Assembly (NCBI GenBank): GCA_030691295.1 | Contig: JAUYEQ010000208.1 | Span: 1-18,931 of the forward strand | DNA length: 18,931 bases | Reading direction: 5' to 3' | From: Bacteroidota bacterium | GTDB lineage: Bacteria; Bacteroidota; Bacteroidia; Bacteroidales; Prolixibacteraceae | Part shown: positions 14,487 to 18,931 of the stretch, piece after piece | Numbering within the stretch: position 1 is the first letter of the stretch | Layout: each line of letters opens with the position of its first letter | The notes under the pieces: generated by a model | What the model saw: only the letters and a program-made list of their open reading frames with translations | Database searches by the model: none | What the model was told of the DNA's origin: nothing | Position numbers and translations under genes: made by a program

Positions 14487-16289
14487 TTATTTGTACTCAG
14501 GACGTTGTTCAATTACACCAGGTTGAAGGTCGATCTGCCCTTGAGGAATTGGCTGATATTTATCGACAGTAGCGCTGAAATTTGCGCCAGTCATAAATGC
14601 CCTGATCCTTAAATCTGCGGCAGCAAATTCATTTAAAATTGTAGCCATGTCTTTTCCTTTAACATCAGCAGGTAAGTTATCCCAACGTCTGAGGTCGAAG
14701 AAACGCATACCTTCAGTTGCGAATTCAAGGCGCTGTTCCCATTGAACGGCCCTCATAGCATCTTTTTTATTTGCAAATGCGGTGTACAATCCAATTTTGT
14801 AATTGGCAGCGGGTTTTGTGAAGTCAACGTCACCTTCTTTTCCCCATGGATAAACAGAAGCAGGAAGTTCATAAATTTTCACTTTACCCATTACCACCTC
14901 GTTATCAGCCCTGTCGCGGATCTGGTTGACCAAAGCCAAAGCTCTTGGAAGATCGCCTTCAAATGCAGCAACTTCAGCTCTCCACAACAAAATGTGGGTG
15001 TAGCGCAAATAGCGGTAATTGTTGGCATTGATACCAGTCTGCCATCCTGTTGTTGTTGATAACGTGAAACGTTCAGATTTTTTGAAGAATGGTTTGGCAA
15101 CAGGCAAATAAGGACCACCTTCAGATACCTTTCTGATCCAGTCGCTTCCGCGGTTTATACCCCAGTCTTTGTATGGAATACCCCTGCGGCTTACAGTAAA
15201 ATCGAGCCTTGGATCAAGCAAGTCTTCAGCCGGAACAAAAGTTGCTCCTGAATTTATACCTGCATCATTTTTCAGGTCAGTATTGTTAAAAGTATCAAAC
15301 AATGGCAAACCATTGGCATCCACTTTATACGCATTGACCAGATTCTGAGAAGGCTGGTGGAAACCACAGCACATACCAATGTCAGAACCATGGGGCCAGT
15401 TCAAACCGATACCCATTTCTGCATTCAGCGACTCGTTAACATCGTTCACATTTGCCTGAATTTCAAAGATCGACTCTCTGTTGTTGTTAGTTGCAATCTC
15501 GAAATTCTGGATAAATTTATCCATCAGCGAAAATTTACCGCTGTTGATGATATCGTCGAGCAATGGTTTTGCTTCAGCATATTTCAGATCCTGTAAATAA
15601 GCTCTGGCAGCCAAAGCTTTGGCGGCATATCTCGTTGCACGACCAACCTGCGCATGTTTTTCCGGAAGATTTTCCCAGGCAAATTTCAGATCGTTGATAA
15701 TGTGTGTTAAAACAGCACCTTCAGGATTCTTATTAGGAACCAGAAGAGGATCTTCGGTGTCTTCTAAAAGAATTGGAATATAATCACCAAATACCAGACG
15801 TGCTTCAAAATTGAACAAAGCCCTCAGGAAGTATACTTCAGCTCTGAATTTTTTAGCTTGTTCAGCAGTAATGGTTTTAGCATCCTCAGTTTTTTTAATC
15901 ACTTTTAAAGTTCTATTGGCACGGTCAACGCCCATTCCAATAGTCAGCCTCCATTTATCAGCAGGATAGCCATTATTGGTTGGAACTGCCCATTTTTCGA
16001 TATCATTTACCGGAACCTGGTCCGTAATCTCTGAACCCTTATAGGCATCGTCGGACGCTGCTGAACCATAAGTCCAGTTTTGAATAGATGCCCCCCAGGA
16101 TACTTCCCACAATGAACTTCCCCGAACAATTGCATAAGTACCAGTCAACAGCGCGTCGATTCCTTTCGCAGTGTAAAAGACATTTTCTGAGGTAGAACCC
16201 AGCGGAACTTTTGTCAGAAATTCATCTGAACACGAATTAGACATGGCCAGGAGCATTATGGTGGCCACAATTATTGTTAGTTTTTTCAT
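14487..16289 (-). CDS. SusD/RagB-family outer-membrane nutrient-binding lipoprotein
   Basis: A 600-residue surface lipoprotein that caps the SusC transporter and binds its ligand. The lipoprotein signal is residues 1-20, with Cys20 in AMSNSCSDEFL. The N-terminal SusD-like region shows DEFLTKVPLGSTSENVFYTA, tetratricopeptide-like helices (FRAEVYFLRALFNFEARLVF, ATRYAAKALAARAYL), and the C-terminal SusD domain shows YRYLRYTHILLWRAEVAA, ALVNQIRDRA and RLEFATEGMRFFDLRRWDNL, all family hallmarks. Length is typical. It starts 35 bases after the susC stop, so both come from one transcript. The ligand is not evident, since no enzyme gene accompanies the pair within the window. Confidence 0.97.
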   Translation of the reverse strand: MKKLTIIVATIMLLAMSNSCSDEFLTKVPLGSTSENVFYTAKGIDALLTGTYAIVRGSSLWEVSWGASIQNWTYGSAASDDAYKGSEITDQVPVNDIEKWAVPTNNGYPADKWRLTIGMGVDRANRTLKVIKKTEDAKTITAEQAKKFRAEVYFLRALFNFEARLVFGDYIPILLEDTEDPLLVPNKNPEGAVLTHIINDLKFAWENLPEKHAQVGRATRYAAKALAARAYLQDLKYAEAKPLLDDIINSGKFSLMDKFIQNFEIATNNNRESIFEIQANVNDVNESLNAEMGIGLNWPHGSDIGMCCGFHQPSQNLVNAYKVDANGLPLFDTFNNTDLKNDAGINSGATFVPAEDLLDPRLDFTVSRRGIPYKDWGINRGSDWIRKVSEGGPYLPVAKPFFKKSERFTLSTTTGWQTGINANNYRYLRYTHILLWRAEVAAFEGDLPRALALVNQIRDRADNEVVMGKVKIYELPASVYPWGKEGDVDFTKPAANYKIGLYTAFANKKDAMRAVQWEQRLEFATEGMRFFDLRRWDNLPADVKGKDMATILNEFAAADLRIRAFMTGANFSATVDKYQPIPQGQIDLQPGVIEQRPEYK

Positions 16290-16324
16290 ATTATCCTTTA
16301 TTAGAATTTTTAATGAATTATTTA

Positions 16325-18931
16325 TTACAGACCAAGATTAATACCGAACATGATTTGGCGAGGTGTTGGCCATGCACCCAAATCCATACCCAGATTCGTT
16401 CCTGATGCATTTACTTCCGGATCAAGTCCACTATATTTGGTAAGTGTAAACAAGTTGGTGACCTGAGCATAAATATGCAGGTTCTTAATCTGAGCTTTGT
16501 TTAAAAGAGATTTTGGAACGGTATATCCCAGTTTTAAAGATTTTAGCCTCAAAAATGATCCATCTTCAAGAAAAGCAGTGGAAGGCTGCTGTGAAATAGC
16601 ACTTTGGTCAAGCATCGGAAGTTTTGCATCAGCATTGTTACTTAAGTACGGACTTCCCCATGATTCGTAAAGTGCATCTTTACTTAAGCCTCCGTTAAAC
16701 ATACCGTAATCAATCCAGCGTGTTACGTAGTTATTCAATTCATTTCCATAACTTCCGTAGAAGAACATATTCAGATCGAAATTAGCGTAACTTAAATCGA
16801 AGTTCAAACCACCGGTAAAATCAGGATGCGGGCTGCCGATAAAAGTCCTGTCATCTTCGGTAATCCTACCATCCGGAGTTCCGTCGGGTCCACTGATGTC
16901 CCGGAATTTAAAGTGACCTGCCTTGTTGTAGTCTGTTGCCTGGTATTGCGGATGTGCAGCAGCTTCGGCTGCATTCTGAAAAATACCATCAACAATATAC
17001 CCATAAAATTCGGGGTATGCTGAACCAGCTGCGAAACGGGTATATACCATTTGACGCTGTACTGCACCGTTAATAATCCTGTCAGGATCAGACGAAAGTT
17101 TTGTGATTTCGTTTTGATAATGCGACAGCGTAGCAGTTACTGCATATTTCAGTTTGCCATCAAGTACAGTATTGTTGTACCCAATTTCAAAGTCAAAACC
17201 TGTATTCTTCATTTCACCGATATTGATATTGGGAGCGGTCAAAACACCCAAAACGTTGGGAATTGGTTCCTGGAATAACATATCTGAGGTATTTCGTTGC
17301 CATACATCAAAAGAAAAATTCAGGCTCCTGTCAAGCAATGTTCCATCCACGCCTAAATTAAGTGTTTGTGTAGTTTCCCAGGTTACATCAGCATTCCCAA
17401 GGGCAAATGGCCTGAAACCTGTAACTGCTGAAGTATTGGAACCATCAAGTGCATAGGAAGCTCTGTATTTATCGCTTGCATAAGTGGTATATGAGTTGTA
17501 ATTACCGATTTGATCGTTACCGGCCACACCCCAGCCAACTCTTACTTTTAACAGGTCTAACCAGTTTTTCGTACCTGCGAAAAAGTTTTCCTGCGAAATA
17601 GCCCAGGCTGCCGATGCGGCAGGGAATACTCCAAAACGGTTTGCTTCACTGAACCGTGAAGAACCGTCGCGTCTTACCGTTCCTTCAAGAAAATATTTTC
17701 CCTGCAAGTCATAATTCACCCGTGCAAATTGGGAAAAAAGTGACCATTCATAAGCTTCTCCGCTGTTGTCCTTATTAATTTCGCCGGAATTCAACTGCAT
17801 ATAATTTGGATCTTCCGAGAAATACTGACTTCTGCTGGCATTCAACGATTGATATTTATTTTCAATGGCTTCAGTTCCGAGTATTACATTTAATTTATGA
17901 ACTTCGGCAAAAGTGGCATTGTAATTAATTGTATTGGTCCAGTTCCATTGTAACGAATAGTTTGAGTTTGCACTCATTCCATTGACCTTGTTTGGTTCTG
18001 AATGTTCGTAATTAGGAATGTTATATCCTTTATAATTCCATTGTCCAAAATTATAACCCAGCAACGATTTTGCAGTAAGCCCCTTCATCAGCGTTACTTC
18101 CCCATAAACATTGCCAAGAACTCTCACCCATTTGCCGTTGTTGTTTTTTGCACGGTCGAGCATTGCGACAGGATTGGCCGAGTTTCCCATTTCGGGAGCT
18201 TTTGAACCGGCATAATTTCCCATGATGTCGTAAACAGGAATAATTGGTTGCGAACGGTAAGCGTTCGATATCACAGTACCTTCGCCGTTATCGCCTAAGT
18301 TACCATGCTCGTCAATATAAATTACCTGTAGCGATTCTCCAGCCTTAAACCAGTCGTTAAATTTGGCTTCCGAGTTCATTCTAAAGTTATATCTTTTGAA
18401 ATTTGTATTTTTCAAAAGTCCATCTTCATCGAGATAGCTGCCTGAAAAAGCATAAGTACCGTTTTTACCGCCGCCGGCAACAGCAAGATCGTATTCCTGA
18501 ATCAAACCACTTTGATAAATTTCATCATACCAGTTCGTTCCCGTCTTATTGGCTTTAAAAATGGTCTTATCTGGAAAAGCATAATCGGCAAGAGTAGTGC
18601 CCGGGGCTCCTTCCATTTGACGTGCGGGTAAAATATAATCAGGAATTACCGGATTGGCTCCTGAGCCATATTGATTGTGTGTAGGAGCTATTCCTCTGTT
18701 CTTGAATGACAACCAAACAGCTTCAGCATATTCAGGTGTATTCAGCAAATCATACTGATTGACAGCATTCGTAAGACCTGTTCTAACAGAAAAATTAATA
18801 GTGGGCTGTTGATTGTCACGACCCTTTTTTGTTGTAATGATAACAACACCATTTGCACCCCTTGTACCATAAATAGCAGCAGAGGAAGCGTCTTTCAGTA
18901 TTGAAATAGATTCAACATCGTTTGGGCTGAT
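16325..18931 (-). CDS. SusC/RagA-family TonB-dependent outer-membrane transporter, N-terminus outside the window
   Basis: The last 868 residues of a SusC-type receptor; the signal peptide, regulatory domain and first part of the plug lie beyond the right edge. The visible part opens inside the plug with [20 protein letters not shown] and [13 protein letters not shown], the classic SusC signature. The 22-strand barrel follows, with typical segments such as [39 protein letters not shown] and [17 protein letters not shown], and ends IMFGINLGL, with a hydrophobic C-terminus as expected for barrel insertion. No ATG is needed within the window: the frame is open through position 18931. It is paired with susD downstream. 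It is a different gene from the STN-bearing receptor at the left end; whether it also has an STN domain cannot be seen. Confidence 0.97.
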   Translation of the reverse strand: MSPNDVESISILKDASSAAIYGTRGANGVVIITTKKGRDNQQPTINFSVRTGLTNAVNQYDLLNTPEYAEAVWLSFKNRGIAPTHNQYGSGANPVIPDYILPARQMEGAPGTTLADYAFPDKTIFKANKTGTNWYDEIYQSGLIQEYDLAVAGGGKNGTYAFSGSYLDEDGLLKNTNFKRYNFRMNSEAKFNDWFKAGESLQVIYIDEHGNLGDNGEGTVISNAYRSQPIIPVYDIMGNYAGSKAPEMGNSANPVAMLDRAKNNNGKWVRVLGNVYGEVTLMKGLTAKSLLGYNFGQWNYKGYNIPNYEHSEPNKVNGMSANSNYSLQWNWTNTINYNATFAEVHKLNVILGTEAIENKYQSLNASRSQYFSEDPNYMQLNSGEINKDNSGEAYEWSLFSQFARVNYDLQGKYFLEGTVRRDGSSRFSEANRFGVFPAASAAWAISQENFFAGTKNWLDLLKVRVGWGVAGNDQIGNYNSYTTYASDKYRASYALDGSNTSAVTGFRPFALGNADVTWETTQTLNLGVDGTLLDRSLNFSFDVWQRNTSDMLFQEPIPNVLGVLTAPNINIGEMKNTGFDFEIGYNNTVLDGKLKYAVTATLSHYQNEITKLSSDPDRIINGAVQRQMVYTRFAAGSAYPEFYGYIVDGIFQNAAEAAAHPQYQATDYNKAGHFKFRDISGPDGTPDGRITEDDRTFIGSPHPDFTGGLNFDLSYANFDLNMFFYGSYGNELNNYVTRWIDYGMFNGGLSKDALYESWGSPYLSNNADAKLPMLDQSAISQQPSTAFLEDGSFLRLKSLKLGYTVPKSLLNKAQIKNLHIYAQVTNLFTLTKYSGLDPEVNASGTNLGMDLGAWPTPRQIMFGINLGL

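Overview
The window is from a Gram-negative Bacteroidota chromosome, most likely of the Bacteroidales/Marinilabiliales type. The signs are two SusC-type TonB-dependent receptors (one with an adjacent SusD), a FecI/FecR sigma/anti-sigma pair with a DUF4974-type C-terminus, a DUF6588 outer-membrane protein, TAnnTTTG-type promoter boxes, few Shine-Dalgarno sequences and moderate-to-low GC. I see no integrase, transposase, tRNA, rRNA or CRISPR array. Almost all of the sequence is coding, and no gene-free stretch exceeds about 180 bases.

Left part (1-4452, all minus strand), in transcription order: a secreted dipeptidyl-peptidase-IV-like S9 peptidase, an ECF sigma factor starting 5 bases after its stop, a FecR-like anti-sigma factor, and the N-terminus of a SusC receptor with an STN signalling domain. 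The last three form a trans-envelope signalling relay: a loaded receptor touches FecR through its STN domain, FecR releases the sigma factor, and the sigma factor raises receptor expression. The gap before susC carries two hairpins with different stems but the same six-base loop.

Centre (4627-9014, plus strand): a DUF6588 outer-membrane protein, then the translation operon thrS-infC-rpmI-rplT, closed by a clear terminator. infC has no ATG/GTG/TTG start at its proper N-terminus. It appears to start at AUA behind a perfect AGGAGG, a likely autoregulation device. A layered hairpin just before rplT is a candidate ribosomal-protein-binding control site.

Right-centre (9100-14385): a secreted GH36/melibiase-like protein with altered catalytic motifs; a convergent FRG-domain gene; kdsA (Kdo-8-phosphate synthase) coupled to a small Tat-exported Dabb-domain protein; a heptad-repeat hairpin between convergent genes; and a fused SpmA-SpmB membrane protein.

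Right end (14487-18931, minus strand): a SusC/SusD nutrient-uptake pair with its own terminator; susC runs off the window. Its substrate cannot be read from this window.

Most of the window is ordinary Bacteroidota core and nutrient-acquisition content. The points most worth a second look are the two RNA-level signals in the translation operon, the twin same-loop hairpins, and the atypical GH36-like enzyme. I found no convincing complete new multi-gene system.
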